Shown: in pieces, positions 13,913 to 23,448 of the stretch | Layout: each line of letters opens with the position of its first letter | How positions within the stretch are numbered: the first letter of the stretch is position 1 | Assembly (NCBI RefSeq): GCF_020687825.1 | Contig: NZ_JAJEWP010000001.1 | Location: forward strand, 850,335-914,334 | Direction of reading: 5' to 3' | Length of the DNA: 64,000 nucleotides | From: Fluctibacter halophilus | GTDB lineage: Bacteria; Pseudomonadota; Gammaproteobacteria; Enterobacterales; Alteromonadaceae | Translations under genes and position numbers: made by a program | Notes under the pieces: model-generated | What the model was told of the DNA's origin: nothing | Databases searched by the model: none | Seen by the model: only the letters and a program-made list of their open reading frames with translations

Positions 13913-14365
13913 ATGTCCATGTCTGTCACAACCTTGCTTAAAAGCGGTCAGCAATACATGCGTACCTGGCCCATGCAGAAGGAACTGTATAGCCTTTTTC
14001 CTGAGTGCAAAGTCATCAAGGCGACCCGTTTCGCCAATATGGTGATGCCACCGGCGGCGGTGGTGTGCAGCATGTTGCTTTATCAAGCCAATGGGGCGGA
14101 TGCGATCCCTCAGATATTAACGGTCATGGCGGTGTTTCTCAGTATTCCGCTGCAGGGCGTGTTGTGGCTGGGGCATCGCGCCAATCAGGCGTTACCGCCT
14201 TCCATGCGGCGTTGGTATTTTGAAGTGCAGCAGAAAATGCGCAGTGAAGGGTGCTTTGTCGGCCATAGTGGGTCTGACAGTAAATTGCGCTATATGGAAC
14301 TCGCCCGCTTACTGAAGACGGCCTTCGATGAATTAGACCGGGTATTTACCCGCCAGTGGTTCTAA
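13913..14365 (+). CDS. yfbV: UPF0208 membrane protein YfbV (terminus macrodomain insulation)
   Basis: A 150-residue inner-membrane protein. E. coli YfbV (TmiA) helps confine MatP-driven constraints to the Ter macrodomain. The N-terminus with GQQYMRTWPMQKELYSLFPECKVIKATRF and the paired hydrophobic helices about residues 42-58 and 66-88 (PQGVLWLGHRA ends the second) are characteristic; the tail is soluble. Two start codons lie six bases apart (13913 and 13919); no strong ribosome site chooses between them. It converges with sprT. Confidence 0.9.
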   Translation: MSMSVTTLLKSGQQYMRTWPMQKELYSLFPECKVIKATRFANMVMPPAAVVCSMLLYQANGADAIPQILTVMAVFLSIPLQGVLWLGHRANQALPPSMRRWYFEVQQKMRSEGCFVGHSGSDSKLRYMELARLLKTAFDELDRVFTRQWF

Positions 14366-14374
14366 GTTAATCGG

Positions 14375-14393
14375 ATCGCTATCAAATAGCGAT
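14375..14393. terminator. Hairpin between the converging yfbV and sprT
   Basis: ATCGCTAT-CAA-ATAGCGAT, eight perfect pairs, but without a T run on either side. It may be a weak or Rho-assisted end. Confidence 0.4.
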
Positions 14394-14400
14394 TGTGCTG

Positions 14401-14904
14401 TCAGTTCTGCCTTGTGAGCGCGTCACCACAGGTCTTGCATACGTACCGTAACTGGTTGCGTGCCACCTTGTTGTGTCGTCGCACCGTCAGTCTCACCGGT
14501 CCACAGGCGCATTGATACAAAAACGTTCGACCTTCTACACGCCGGGTGTCGAAACCATGGGTGACCTTGGGCGGCAAACCAAACAATCCTCTCATCAGTG
14601 TCTGCCATTCTTTGCCGTGGGGCTTGACGCGTCCATGCTGCTGGTAGACCAGAATATGGCAAAGCTCATGGGGGATCACCGTGTGTTCGAAGGCTTCGAT
14701 ATTGTCCGCCAGTAAAATCGGATTAAGGCGTATTTCATTGCGCGACAAATGGGCACTGCCGGCAATTTTACCCCGTTGATTAAACAGCAAAGTCGGCACG
14801 TCAATTGAAAAGGGCAGTTGCGTTTGCGCTTCTGCAATACATTTGTTCAGTCGCCGCTGGGCTCGAAGTTGGAGTGTTTGTGTCATTGGTCTAAATGAGT
14901 TCAT
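14401..14904 (-). CDS. sprT: SprT-type zinc metalloprotease domain protein
   Basis: Small SprT protein, related to the protease domain of eukaryotic SPRTN. HELCHIL is the HExxH zinc motif, with the third ligand histidine in HGKEWQ. The C-terminal zinc ribbon has YQCACG and YVCKTCG. IRLNPILLADNIEAFEHTVI matches the E. coli homolog closely. The frame extends upstream to 14988, through the sppA terminator, which cannot be right; ATG 14904 (167 residues) and ATG 14886 (161 residues) both fit the usual 165. The 14904 codon sits directly after the T run of that terminator, and neither has a good ribosome site. Confidence 0.88.
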   Translation of the reverse strand: MNSFRPMTQTLQLRAQRRLNKCIAEAQTQLPFSIDVPTLLFNQRGKIAGSAHLSRNEIRLNPILLADNIEAFEHTVIPHELCHILVYQQHGRVKPHGKEWQTLMRGLFGLPPKVTHGFDTRRVEGRTFLYQCACGPVRLTVRRHNKVARNQLRYVCKTCGDALTRQN

Positions 14905-14932
14905 AAAAAAGCCACGCTGAGCGTGGCTTTTT
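14905..14932 (-). terminator. Terminator of sppA
   Basis: GCCACGC-TGA-GCGTGGC with A and T runs on both sides, 18 bases after the sppA stop. The sprT start codon touches its minus-strand T run. Confidence 0.88.
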
Positions 14933-14950
14933 GAAACGCTAACAAGCTGC

Positions 14951-16807
14951 TCAGAACGTACATTCCAGGCAGTAAACGTAGGTGCCACGGGGGTCGTTTA
15001 GCCGTTGCAAAACACCAAATTCGGACATCACACGGTTGATCATTTTGATCAGTTGCTGATCTGAATCCGCAAAGGCAACTTTGCCGGTCATGGCGCTGGC
15101 CTGACCGAACACATCCTGCCAGAAGCGCTCTTGGGCCGACAACGAATGTTCAACGTACTGGGTATCATACTTTTCCAGGTTGGCCAGTTCAGCTGCTGCG
15201 CTGACGGCGTCATCCAGGTAACCCAGCTCATCGACCAAACCAAGCTCCAGGGCTTTTTCACCGATCCAGACCCGACCTTGGGCGATACTGTCTACATCCT
15301 GCTTGGGAATATCCCGTGCTGTAGAGACCAGTTCAAGGAATTGATCATAGACGTTTTCAACGCTGAGTTGGATCATTTGACCCACCTTATCATCCAACGG
15401 GCGTGTAGCGCCTAGGCCAGCGAATTCAGTCGTACCCACGCCATCGGTATGGATACCCAGGTGCGCCAGACTGTTTTCAAAGGTCATGAACATACCAAAC
15501 ACACCGATAGAGCCGGTGATGGTGGTGGGGGCCGCGATGATTTTATCCGCGCTGGCAGAAATCCAGTATCCGCCAGAGGCCGCATAGGTGCTCATCGCAG
15601 CAACGACAGGCTTACCGGCGGCTTGCAACTGGGCAACTTCCTGTCGGATCACCTCTGACGCAAACGCGCTGCCGCCGGGCGAATCAACGTACAGGACGAC
15701 CGCCTTGACGTTGTTGTCCATACGCGCTTTTCGCAGCAAGCGGGCAGTGCTGTCACCACCAATGGTGCCTGGCTTTTGCTCGCCGTCCAGGATTTCGCCT
15801 TTGGCTACTACAATGCCCACTTTCTGCATATCGTTGCCCAGTGCAAAGGGCGGTTTGATAACGTGCAAGTAGTTTTCGTAAGAAATGTTGGTATAGCCGC
15901 GACGTGAGTCGTCTTTGCCCAACAGCGCGATCAGTTCGTCACGCACCTGTTCACGGGTTTTCAGGGCATCCACCCAGCCGTTGTCCAATGCGTATTGGGC
16001 AAAATCGCCATCCGCTTCACGGAACTTGGCCATAAAGTCATCGACGGTGTCATCAAAGTTCTCTGGCGCAAAGCCCCGGGCCTGAGCGACGCTCTGCTTG
16101 TATTGACCCCACAAGCTGTCTAGCCATGCTTGGTTGGCTTGGCGGGCAGGCTCTGACATATCGTCGCGAATGAAGGGCTCAATGGCAGATTTATAGGTTC
16201 CGACCTTAAACACGTGTGTGGTTGCTTTGAGTTTTTCCAATGCTGACTTGAAATACATGCGATAGCGGCCGTAGCCTTCCATCAACATGAACCCCATTGG
16301 ATTGAGGTACACATGATCGGCATGGGCAGCGAGAAAATACTGGCTCTGGGTATACACATCGCCAATGGCGTAAACCGGCTTGCCACTGGTTTTGAACGTA
16401 TCCAGCGCAGCAGCGATCTGTTGTAGCTTGTCCATTCCGGCCCTTTGCAGACCTTGCACATCCAGAACTAAGGCTTTGATACGCTTATCATGCTGGGCAT
16501 TCTCGATGGCGAAAACAACATCCCGTAACAACACTTCCGGATGTTCTTCCTTCTGACCGAAGGCTTCCTGCATAAACCCTTCAAACGGATCGACGCGGCG
16601 TTCCTCAATGACCAATTCACCGTGCAGGTCGAGCACCAGGGCTGAATCTGACGGTACGGTAATTTTGCCGTTATCACTGCTGATAACGATCACAAGGCCG
16701 ACAACAATGACGATGAAAACAATGTTAAAAAACACTTTTCGGCAGAAATTCAGTACAGTCCAAAGACCGATAAACAGCCCTTTGGTCCAGTTCTTTTCCG
16801 ATGCCAT
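14951..16807 (-). CDS. sppA: Signal peptide peptidase SppA, 67K type
   Basis: Membrane-bound protease that degrades cleaved signal peptides in the periplasm. At 618 residues it is the long, tandem-domain form. One transmembrane anchor lies at about residues 25-43. The catalytic dyad is visible: the lysine in KVGTYKSAIEPF (about residue 206) and the serine in YVDSPGGSAFASE (about residue 380), in the two S49 domains respectively. An upstream in-frame ATG at 16822 exists, but the ATG at 16807 has GAGAG four bases ahead. A 65-residue unknown gene lies 104 bases upstream in the same direction. Confidence 0.95.
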   Translation of the reverse strand: MASEKNWTKGLFIGLWTVLNFCRKVFFNIVFIVIVVGLVIVISSDNGKITVPSDSALVLDLHGELVIEERRVDPFEGFMQEAFGQKEEHPEVLLRDVVFAIENAQHDKRIKALVLDVQGLQRAGMDKLQQIAAALDTFKTSGKPVYAIGDVYTQSQYFLAAHADHVYLNPMGFMLMEGYGRYRMYFKSALEKLKATTHVFKVGTYKSAIEPFIRDDMSEPARQANQAWLDSLWGQYKQSVAQARGFAPENFDDTVDDFMAKFREADGDFAQYALDNGWVDALKTREQVRDELIALLGKDDSRRGYTNISYENYLHVIKPPFALGNDMQKVGIVVAKGEILDGEQKPGTIGGDSTARLLRKARMDNNVKAVVLYVDSPGGSAFASEVIRQEVAQLQAAGKPVVAAMSTYAASGGYWISASADKIIAAPTTITGSIGVFGMFMTFENSLAHLGIHTDGVGTTEFAGLGATRPLDDKVGQMIQLSVENVYDQFLELVSTARDIPKQDVDSIAQGRVWIGEKALELGLVDELGYLDDAVSAAAELANLEKYDTQYVEHSLSAQERFWQDVFGQASAMTGKVAFADSDQQLIKMINRVMSEFGVLQRLNDPRGTYVYCLECTF

Positions 16808-16911
16808 ACTACTCTCTCGCATACTGATTAGACTTTTTCACAGGCTATCGTAATGATTTTTGCCAGGATCACCAGAGTGCAAATGTAATTAAATGTGATT
16901 GTTGGTGATGC

Positions 16912-17109
16912 TTAGCGGGGTTTTGGCGGTTTACGTGAGCTTTCATCTATCCATCGCGCCAGCAGGGCTGCGATGGCGCGGTAATCGTCATCGGCAAAGG
17001 TTTTCAGCAACGCGGAATGTCGCTGTGTTGTGTTGAGTTTGGGCTGTTGGCGGGCGTACAGTTTATGCAACGCTGATGAGCGTTTGTCTGCCCCAGAACC
17101 ATCTGTCAT
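16912..17109 (-). CDS. Small protein of unknown function
   Basis: A 65-residue, basic, soluble protein that I do not recognise. The wording (RSSALHKLYARQQ, TFADDDYRAIAALLARWIDE) has the look of a real, helical protein: charged and hydrophobic residues alternate in the second half, and the frame fills the gap between sppA and the DoxX gene. It ends with a proline/lysine tail (RKPPKPR). The ATG at 17109 has no strong ribosome site. It runs in the same direction as sppA and diverges from the DoxX gene. No function is proposed. Confidence 0.55.
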   Translation of the reverse strand: MTDGSGADKRSSALHKLYARQQPKLNTTQRHSALLKTFADDDYRAIAALLARWIDESSRKPPKPR

Positions 17110-17171
17110 GAAAGATTTCAGTTCGTTGGCCTATCCTTACTCACAGTGTAGCAATTCAACGAGGGTGATTC

Positions 17172-17792
17172 ATGTTGTTATCAGTGGTACGTCAAAGTCA
17201 GTCGGTGTGGGAAAGCATTCGCAAGATAGAGGGCATCGGGCCGTTGTTGTTGCGGATTTATCTTGCGCCGATTTTTATCCAGGCTGGCTACGGTAAGCTG
17301 ACCGCATTCGAGGACACCGCTGCCTGGTTTGGGAATCCTGATTGGGGGTTGGGGCTGCCATTTCCTGAACTGATGGCCGCGCTGGCCGGTGGTACGGAGT
17401 TGATTGGGGGCTGGTTGTTGCTGTTTGGTATTGCTACCCGCATTGTCACCTTGCCCTTAATGGCAACCATGGCGGTTGCTGCCTGGACCGCGCACTGGCA
17501 ATACGGATGGCATGCGTTACCAGAAACCCAGCTCACAGTACCGTGGGAGTGGCGCATGGATCTGATAGAACAAGCCAATGAGCGTAAAGAGGCGGCGCGT
17601 AGCTTGCTGCAGGAATATGGCAACTATGATTGGTTGACCCAGGCAGGCCCCATTACCGTGCTCAAAAACGGTATTGAGTTTGCCGCTACGTATTTTGTGA
17701 TGCTGCTGATGCTGTTGTTCAGCGGGGCAGGGCGCTATACCAGTGTTGATCATTGGGTGGTTGAATGGGCCAATCGTCAGCCGCGCCCTTGA
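17172..17792 (+). CDS. DoxX family membrane protein
   Basis: A 206-residue protein with four predicted membrane helices. LLLRIYLAPIFIQAGYGKLTAFEDTAAWF is the DoxX start, followed by GGTELIGGWLLLFGIATRI. Between helices 3 and 4 lies a hydrophilic loop of about 60 residues (from HALPETQL to DWLTQAG), longer than in minimal DoxX proteins. Members are small redox-linked membrane proteins; the substrate is not known. The ATG has GAGGG eight bases upstream. The ydjA-like gene starts 55 bases downstream, so the two may be co-transcribed. Confidence 0.85.
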   Translation: MLLSVVRQSQSVWESIRKIEGIGPLLLRIYLAPIFIQAGYGKLTAFEDTAAWFGNPDWGLGLPFPELMAALAGGTELIGGWLLLFGIATRIVTLPLMATMAVAAWTAHWQYGWHALPETQLTVPWEWRMDLIEQANERKEAARSLLQEYGNYDWLTQAGPITVLKNGIEFAATYFVMLLMLLFSGAGRYTSVDHWVVEWANRQPRP

Positions 17793-17847
17793 TTTCTCCT
17801 ACTGGTATCCCAACACTGATGGTTTCAACCTTTGTAGGAGGAACGCC

Positions 17848-18399
17848 ATGGATGCTCTGTCGCTGTTATTGAACCGTCACTCTCAACCCCGTCTGGTTGC
17901 GCCCGCACCGGAAGGTGAAGCGCTGGAAAACATACTGCAGGCGGCCCTACGTGCTCCTGACCATGGGATGCTGACGCCGTGGCGTTACGTGGTGTGCCGA
18001 GGCGAAGGTCTGACCCGATTGGGTGAGGTTTATGCGCAGGCGGCGCAGCAAGGGGACTACACTGAGCGAGATATTTCTCGGGCGCCTACCTTGCCATTGC
18101 GAGCACCCATGGTGATCGTCGCGATCAGTTCCTACACAGAGCATCAGAAGGTGCCTTGGGTTGAGCAGGTTGCTTCTGCCGCTTGTGGGGTGCACGCGAT
18201 GCAGCTCGCGGCACTTGCGCAGGGATATGCAGGCATTTGGCGCACCGGGCCCTATGCCAGGGATCCCCTGGTCAAGGCCGCGTTTGACCTACGCGACGAA
18301 GACGAAATCGTCGGTTTCCTGTATCTGGGTACGGCGGAATATGAAACCTCGGCAAAGCCTGCCCGGAATATCGCCGATTTTGTTTCGTTTTGGCAATAA
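17848..18399 (+). CDS. ydjA: Nitroreductase family protein, YdjA-like
   Basis: A 183-residue FMN-dependent oxidoreductase of the minimal NfsB/YdjA type, cytosolic and dimeric. MDALSLLLNRHSQPRL and APDHGMLTPWRYVV match E. coli YdjA, which also has 183 residues, and AACGVHAMQLAALAQGYAGIWRTG is the second FMN-binding block. The open frame starts earlier (17743), but the ATG at 17848 has a perfect AGGAGG six bases ahead. The physiological substrate is not established. It converges with pykA across a shared terminator. Confidence 0.92.
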   Translation: MDALSLLLNRHSQPRLVAPAPEGEALENILQAALRAPDHGMLTPWRYVVCRGEGLTRLGEVYAQAAQQGDYTERDISRAPTLPLRAPMVIVAISSYTEHQKVPWVEQVASAACGVHAMQLAALAQGYAGIWRTGPYARDPLVKAAFDLRDEDEIVGFLYLGTAEYETSAKPARNIADFVSFWQ

Positions 18400-18468
18400 C
18401 CCATAGAATATGCAACTAGAGTGGCCAGGTGGACTGGAAAACAAGCCACAGCCCGTTCAGTTAGGCAC

Positions 18469-18500
18469 AAAAAAAAGCCACCTGTAAGGTGGCTTTTTTT
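18469..18500. terminator. Bidirectional terminator between ydjA and pykA
   Basis: GCCACC-TGTAA-GGTGGC between eight As and seven Ts. Confidence 0.9.
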
Positions 18501-18519
18501 GTTTTACGTCCGTCAGAGA

Positions 18520-19956
18520 CTAGGGGACCCGCACAATTTTTAACGCGTTGGTCGAACCGACAGTTTCCATTTCGTCGCCGTAGGTCATCACAAACTCGTC
18601 ACCGCTTTGCAGCAGGCCTTTGCTGGTCAGCACGTCAATCACGTCTTGTTTTAACTGACCGGGCTCGCTACCGGTAGAGTCAAAGTACACCGGTTTGACC
18701 CCCCGAAACAACGCCATCGCATTGAGGGAGGCGTCGTGTCGTGACAGGGCATAAATCGGCAGAGAGGTGGTAATGCGTGAAACCAGCTTCGGTGTATTGC
18801 CGCTTTCGGTCAGTGCCACAATGGCTTTGACGCTGCTCAGGTGGTTTGCTGCATAGACCGCTGATAATGCGATGCTTTCACTGACGGAGGCGAAGGTTTC
18901 ATCAATGCGATGTTTGGACAATTTGACGCTGGGGTGGGTTTCCGCCCCTTCACAGACTCTCGCCATGGCTTGTACCGTTTCAACCGGGTAATCGCCTGCC
19001 GCGGTTTCGGCTGACAACATCACCGCATCTGTACCGTCCAGAACGGCGTTGGCCACATCCATGACTTCGGCGCGGGTCGGCATTGGACTGCTAATCATCG
19101 ATTCCATCATCTGGGTTGCAGTGATCACCACTTTGTTGAGCTGACGGGAACGGGCGATCAGCTTTTTCTGCACACCCACCAGTTCTGCGTCACCGATTTC
19201 CACGCCCAGATCCCCACGGGCAACCATCACGGCATCGGAGGCGCTGATGACATCATCCATGGCTTCGTCGGTGGCAACGGCTTCAGCCCGCTCGACTTTG
19301 GCGCAAATCATTGCATTACAGCCTGCAGCCTGCGCCAAATCTCTGGCATAGCGCAGATCATCGCCACAGCGAGGGAATGAAACGGCAAGGTAATCGACGC
19401 CGATTTCGGCCGCTGTTTTGATGTCTTGCTTATCTTTTTCCGTCAGTGCCTCGGCCGATAGTCCGCCACCGAGACGATTGATGCCCTTGTTGTTTGACAG
19501 CTTACCGCCCACCGTCACTTTGGTGTACACCTTTTCGCCGTCCACCCGAGTGACCTGCAATTGAATGCGGCCGTCATCGAGCAACAAAATGTCGCCGTTG
19601 CCGACGTCTTTGGGCAGGTCTTTGTAATCAATGCCCACCTGTTGCTGATCGCCAGCATCACCGGGCAACGAGGCATCGAGAATAAAGTCTGCACCAATTT
19701 CCAGATTCACCGCGCCTTGTTTGAACTTCGCGACCCGTATTTTTGGTCCTTGCAGATCACCGAGGATGGCTACGTATTTGCCCAACTTAGCCGCACAAGC
19801 GCGAACCCGTTTGGCGCGCTGAATGTGGTCTTCGGCAGTGCCGTGTGAAAAGTTCATCCGGACCACATTCGCACCTGCGGCGAGGATCGCCTCTATACGC
19901 TCTTCGGTGTCAGTTGCTGGGCCAAGGGTGGCGAGAATTTTGGTTCGTCTTAACAT
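18520..19956 (-). CDS. pykA: Pyruvate kinase, PykA type
   Basis: Last step of glycolysis: phosphoenolpyruvate and ADP to pyruvate and ATP. The 478-residue sequence follows E. coli PykA (480) nearly throughout, e.g. [41 protein letters not shown] and [12 protein letters not shown] with the catalytic lysine block AKVERAEAV. PykA enzymes are usually activated by AMP and sugar phosphates. The start at 19956 has only a weak ribosome site. A perfect HexR-type operator lies 59 bases upstream, so it is probably repressed by HexR, whose gene is next door in the same direction. Confidence 0.96.
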   Translation of the reverse strand: MLRRTKILATLGPATDTEERIEAILAAGANVVRMNFSHGTAEDHIQRAKRVRACAAKLGKYVAILGDLQGPKIRVAKFKQGAVNLEIGADFILDASLPGDAGDQQQVGIDYKDLPKDVGNGDILLLDDGRIQLQVTRVDGEKVYTKVTVGGKLSNNKGINRLGGGLSAEALTEKDKQDIKTAAEIGVDYLAVSFPRCGDDLRYARDLAQAAGCNAMICAKVERAEAVATDEAMDDVISASDAVMVARGDLGVEIGDAELVGVQKKLIARSRQLNKVVITATQMMESMISSPMPTRAEVMDVANAVLDGTDAVMLSAETAAGDYPVETVQAMARVCEGAETHPSVKLSKHRIDETFASVSESIALSAVYAANHLSSVKAIVALTESGNTPKLVSRITTSLPIYALSRHDASLNAMALFRGVKPVYFDSTGSEPGQLKQDVIDVLTSKGLLQSGDEFVMTYGDEMETVGSTNALKIVRVP

Positions 19957-20014
19957 GTTAACGTTGCTCGTTGTCTGTCATGGATGGAGAGAATACTACC
20001 ATCGCGCAAATTAA

Positions 20015-20029
20015 TGTAATTTTATTACA
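20015..20029. promoter_or_regulatory. HexR operator upstream of pykA
   Basis: TGTAATTTTATTACA is a palindrome of six perfect pairs around a 3-base centre, and fits the HexR consensus TGTARTTAAATTACA except at two central bases. It is 59 bases from the pykA start. Confidence 0.82.
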
Positions 20030-20071
20030 GGAATTGTAGTGCCGATTCCGGTAAATGTGAAATTTTTTAAC

Positions 20072-20096
20072 AAAAAAAGAGCCGTTGGCCCTTTTT
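20072..20096 (-). terminator. Terminator of hexR
   Basis: On the minus strand GGGCC-AAC-GGCTC (one G-U pair) followed by seven Ts, 23 bases after the hexR stop. Confidence 0.8.
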
Positions 20097-20118
20097 GATC
20101 GTTTTGCAACTTGCCGTG

Positions 20119-20970
20119 CTAGTCAGTACGTTTTTCGAAACGAGAACCACGCAGCGTATCTTTAACCCGCTTCAGGTTCTCGCGGAACTTGCCGCCCCGG
20201 CGCAGGGTAAACCCAGTTGCCAGAATGTCGATCAGGGTCAGCTGAGCGATGCGCGATGCCATTGGCATGTACATATCAGTATCCTCAGGCACTTCGAGCG
20301 ACAACACCAGGTTGCATTCCCGCGCCAATGGACTGTTTTTGGAGGTTATCCCGACCACTGTGGCATCGTTGGCGCGGGCTATTTGGGCAATTTCAACCAG
20401 ACTTTTGGTCCGACCGGTATGAGAAATCAGTACCACAACGTCATCTTCAGAGCAGTTCATACAGCTCATGCGTTGCATCAACACGTCTTCGAAATAGACC
20501 ACCGGTACATTGAAGCGGAAAAACTTATTCAATGCGTCATGAGCAACGGAAGCTGAAGCGCCCAATCCGAAGAATGAAATCTTCTGCGCCTGAGTGAGCA
20601 AATCCACTACGCGGTTGACCACATTGATATCGATGGATTGGCGGGCCACTTCCAGCGATGCCATGGTCGATTCAAAGATCTTCTTGGTGTACTCCTCCGG
20701 TCCATCGGTTTCTTCAACATGTCGGTTTACATACGGGGTTCCATTGGCGAGGCTCTGTGCAAGGTGCAGTTTAAAATCCGGATAGCCTTTGGTATCCAGG
20801 CGCCGACAAAACCGGTTCACTGTGGGTTCGCTGACATCGGACATCTTCGCCAGAGTGGCAATACTGCTGTGAATTGCGGTCTGGGGATTGGCCAAAATGA
20901 CTTCCGCAACCTTACGTTCAGACTTACTGAAGGCTGCCTTGCTCTGGGTGATTTTTTCGAGAATATTCAT
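20119..20970 (-). CDS. hexR: HexR, RpiR-family repressor of central carbon genes
   Basis: A 283-residue DNA-binding protein that represses Entner-Doudoroff and glycolytic genes and is released by 2-keto-3-deoxy-6-phosphogluconate, the product of Edd. The N-terminal helix-turn-helix of the RpiR type includes SDVSEPTVNRFCRRLDTKGYPDFKL; the SIS sugar-phosphate domain follows, with FFGLGASASVAHDALNKFFRF and VVLISHTGRTKSLVEIA. It is very close to E. coli HexR. An in-frame TTG at 20979 exists; the ATG at 20970 gives the family N-terminus MNILEKI. It is divergent from zwf. HexR-like sites lie near zwf, pykA, gapA and the long GAPDH gene. Confidence 0.96.
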   Translation of the reverse strand: MNILEKITQSKAAFSKSERKVAEVILANPQTAIHSSIATLAKMSDVSEPTVNRFCRRLDTKGYPDFKLHLAQSLANGTPYVNRHVEETDGPEEYTKKIFESTMASLEVARQSIDINVVNRVVDLLTQAQKISFFGLGASASVAHDALNKFFRFNVPVVYFEDVLMQRMSCMNCSEDDVVVLISHTGRTKSLVEIAQIARANDATVVGITSKNSPLARECNLVLSLEVPEDTDMYMPMASRIAQLTLIDILATGFTLRRGGKFRENLKRVKDTLRGSRFEKRTD

Positions 20971-21140
20971 ACGCGCCAATGAATCTTACTTATAATTGTC
21001 ATATGCTTTGCGGCTACAGTAACACTGTCAACCGCGGACTGGGTACAATTGTTGTAACTTTTTGACAAAAAAACCAGCTTTTTGTCCTCCGATGAGGCAA
21101 TAAATGACCCAGTGAGTTGGTAAAAATTCCGCTAATAAGT

Positions 21141-21155
21141 TGTAAAATTACTACA
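21141..21155. promoter_or_regulatory. HexR-like operator upstream of zwf
   Basis: TGTAAAATTACTACA keeps the TGTA and TACA ends at HexR spacing (10 of 15 consensus bases). A possible -35 TTGTAA overlaps it. It is 102 bases before the zwf start, in the 287-base hexR-zwf gap; nothing else in that gap was identified with confidence. Confidence 0.6.
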
Positions 21156-21257
21156 TTTAGTGCTAGTTTACGCCTATACATCGCAAAGACCCAGCTAAAA
21201 ATGCGTAAGATTTTACAAAGTGACCCTTCGTTTACACAGATTACAGGTTAATTACAT

Positions 21258-22748
21258 ATGGTGTTGGAAAATTCTTTCGAGCCCTGCGATTTTGTACTTT
21301 TTGGAACCAAAGGCGATCTGGCGCGCCGAAAATTGTTGCCAGCGCTCTATCAACTGGAAAAAGCTGATCTCATCCACCAGGACACCCACATCATTGGTGT
21401 AGCCCGCGATGACATGTCAGTGGAAGATTATGTTGCTCTGGCGAAGAAGAACATCGAAACTTTCAGTGGCTCTCCACTGTGCGAAGAAGCTTGGGCACGT
21501 TTCAGTGCGCGATTGGATTACGTACAGGTCGACATGAAAAACGAAAAGGCCTACAACGCCTTTAAAGAGCACGTTGACAGCAGCCGCACCATGGTGTGCT
21601 ACCTGGCCACACCGCCGTCCATTTACGGGGATATTTGTCGCGGCCTAAATGCGGCCGGTGTGATTGACCCCAGCGTGCGGGTGGTGTTGGAGAAACCCAT
21701 CGGTCACGACCTGGCGTCTTCCCGAGTTATCAATGATCAGGTGGCGGAATTTTTCGAAGAAAAGCAAATTTATCGCATCGATCACTACCTGGGTAAAGAA
21801 ACGGTACTTAACCTCGTTGCTCTGCGGTTTGCCAATTCAATTTTTGCCACCAACTGGGACCATAATTGTATTGATCATGTGCAAATTTCGGTGGCTGAAT
21901 CGGTGGGGATCGAAGGCCGCTGGGGTTACTTTGATGAAGCCGGTCAGATGCGTGACATGGTGCAAAACCACTTACTGCAAATTTTGACCCTGATTGCCAT
22001 GGAGCCGCCAACGACATTGGATGCGGACAGCATTCGAGATGAAAAGCTGAAAGTATTGAAGGCGCTACGCCCGATCAACGCAAGTAACGTGCAGGCAAAT
22101 ACCGTTCGTGGTCAATACACTGCCGGTTTTGTCAAAGGTCAGGAAGTGCCCGGTTATCTGGAAGAAGAGGGGGCCAATACCCGCTCGACCACAGAAAGTT
22201 TTGTTGCGCTGAAAGTGGAACTCGACAACTGGCGCTGGGCCGGCGTGCCGTTTTACCTGCGTACCGGTAAGCGGATGCCGAGTAAGGTCAGTGAAGTGGT
22301 GATTTACTTTAAACGTCAACCACACAACCTGTTCCAGGAAAGTTTCCCGCAACTCCCACCCAACAAGTTGACCATTCGTTTGCAGCCCGATGAAGGGGTT
22401 GAGGTCACCGTGATGAATAAGGTGCCGGGCCTGACCGGCTCCAAAGCGATGGATTTACAAAAATCAAAGTTGAACCTGAGCTTCTCGGAAGCCTTTAAAG
22501 ACGATCGCATTGCCGATGCGTATGAAAAACTGTTGCTGGAAGTCATGATCGGTAATCAGGCCCTGTTTGTGCGTCGCGATGAAGTGGAAGCAGCGTGGAA
22601 ATGGGTGGACGGCATTTTTGCCGCCTGGGAAAGCACAAACGATGAGCCTGAACCTTATCAGGCGGGAACGTGGGGGCCCGTAGCCTCCATCGCGATGTTG
22701 GCCCGGGAAGACCGAGCCTGGTATGAAAGTAAGATAGGAAAGAAATAA
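21258..22748 (+). CDS. zwf: Glucose-6-phosphate 1-dehydrogenase
   Basis: Oxidises glucose 6-phosphate to 6-phosphogluconolactone with NADP, entering both the Entner-Doudoroff and oxidative pentose phosphate routes. [20 protein letters not shown] is the nucleotide-binding loop and RIDHYLGKE the active-site signature with the substrate-binding lysine. The 496-residue length is typical. It opens the operon zwf-pgl-edd-glk-eda, whose cistrons touch or overlap, and the next gene begins on its stop codon (TAATG). HexR control is likely from the operator upstream. Confidence 0.97.
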   Translation: MVLENSFEPCDFVLFGTKGDLARRKLLPALYQLEKADLIHQDTHIIGVARDDMSVEDYVALAKKNIETFSGSPLCEEAWARFSARLDYVQVDMKNEKAYNAFKEHVDSSRTMVCYLATPPSIYGDICRGLNAAGVIDPSVRVVLEKPIGHDLASSRVINDQVAEFFEEKQIYRIDHYLGKETVLNLVALRFANSIFATNWDHNCIDHVQISVAESVGIEGRWGYFDEAGQMRDMVQNHLLQILTLIAMEPPTTLDADSIRDEKLKVLKALRPINASNVQANTVRGQYTAGFVKGQEVPGYLEEEGANTRSTTESFVALKVELDNWRWAGVPFYLRTGKRMPSKVSEVVIYFKRQPHNLFQESFPQLPPNKLTIRLQPDEGVEVTVMNKVPGLTGSKAMDLQKSKLNLSFSEAFKDDRIADAYEKLLLEVMIGNQALFVRRDEVEAAWKWVDGIFAAWESTNDEPEPYQAGTWGPVASIAMLAREDRAWYESKIGKK

Positions 22749-23440
22749 TGACCGTTCATCAGCATATTTTCGACACAGCCGCGTCGCTGAACGCCGATAT
22801 TTGCAAACGCATCGTGGATATCCTGCAAGACGGAATTGAGCAACATGGTCGCGCCAGTCTGGTGGTGTCTGGCGGTCGCACCCCGGTACCCCTGTTTGCC
22901 GCGTTGTCTGAACAACCTCTGGCCTGGGATAAGGTGGATGTGACTCTGGCTGACGAGCGTTGGGTCGATAACAACCACGAGGCCAGCAATGAAAAGCTGG
23001 TGCGCGAACACCTGTTAGTCGGTCGCGCTGCCAACGCCAATTTTGTGCCGCTAAAGACATCGGCCGAAGATGCCAGCGATGGTGTCAGTGAGTGCGAACA
23101 GCGCATCGCTGCTATGCAACAGCCTTTTGATGTATTGATCCTCGGCATGGGAGAAGACGGCCATACAGCGTCACTGTTTCCCTGCTCAGCGCAATTGGCG
23201 GACGGTCTGGATTGCGACTCCGGACGCACATGCATTGCAGTAACCCCCGGGAACGCACCCCATCAGCGAATGTCGCTGACGCTACCCGCTTTGCTCAACA
23301 GTAAACACATTTTTCTGCACCTGACCGGTGATAAAAAACGTCAGGTGGTTGAACAGGCGATGGCGTCTGACGATGTCAACGAAATGCCCATTCGTGCCGT
23401 TCTGCAACACGCAGACGTCGATTTAATGTGGGCACCTTAG
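22748..23440 (+). CDS. pgl: 6-phosphogluconolactonase
   Basis: Hydrolyses 6-phosphogluconolactone to 6-phosphogluconate. This is the DevB/Pgl (NagB-like) type of 230 residues, not the YbhE propeller of E. coli. LVVSGGRTPVPLFAALSE is the phosphate loop, VTLADERWVDNNHEASNE the second signature and LILGMGEDGHTASLFP the third. It overlaps zwf by one base and lies eight bases before edd, so the three enzymes that turn glucose 6-phosphate into KDPG are made from one message. Confidence 0.96.
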   Translation: MTVHQHIFDTAASLNADICKRIVDILQDGIEQHGRASLVVSGGRTPVPLFAALSEQPLAWDKVDVTLADERWVDNNHEASNEKLVREHLLVGRAANANFVPLKTSAEDASDGVSECEQRIAAMQQPFDVLILGMGEDGHTASLFPCSAQLADGLDCDSGRTCIAVTPGNAPHQRMSLTLPALLNSKHIFLHLTGDKKRQVVEQAMASDDVNEMPIRAVLQHADVDLMWAP

Positions 23441-23448
23441 GAGGATAA

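Noticed and set aside
13913..14365. A membrane protein related to the neighbouring PEP-CTERM gene
   Set aside because: The sequence is YfbV and a terminator separates the two; adjacency seems incidental.
21044..21056. TACAATTGTTGTA dyad between hexR and zwf as another HexR site
   Set aside because: The half-sites point the opposite way (TACA...TGTA) compared with HexR operators; it may be chance.
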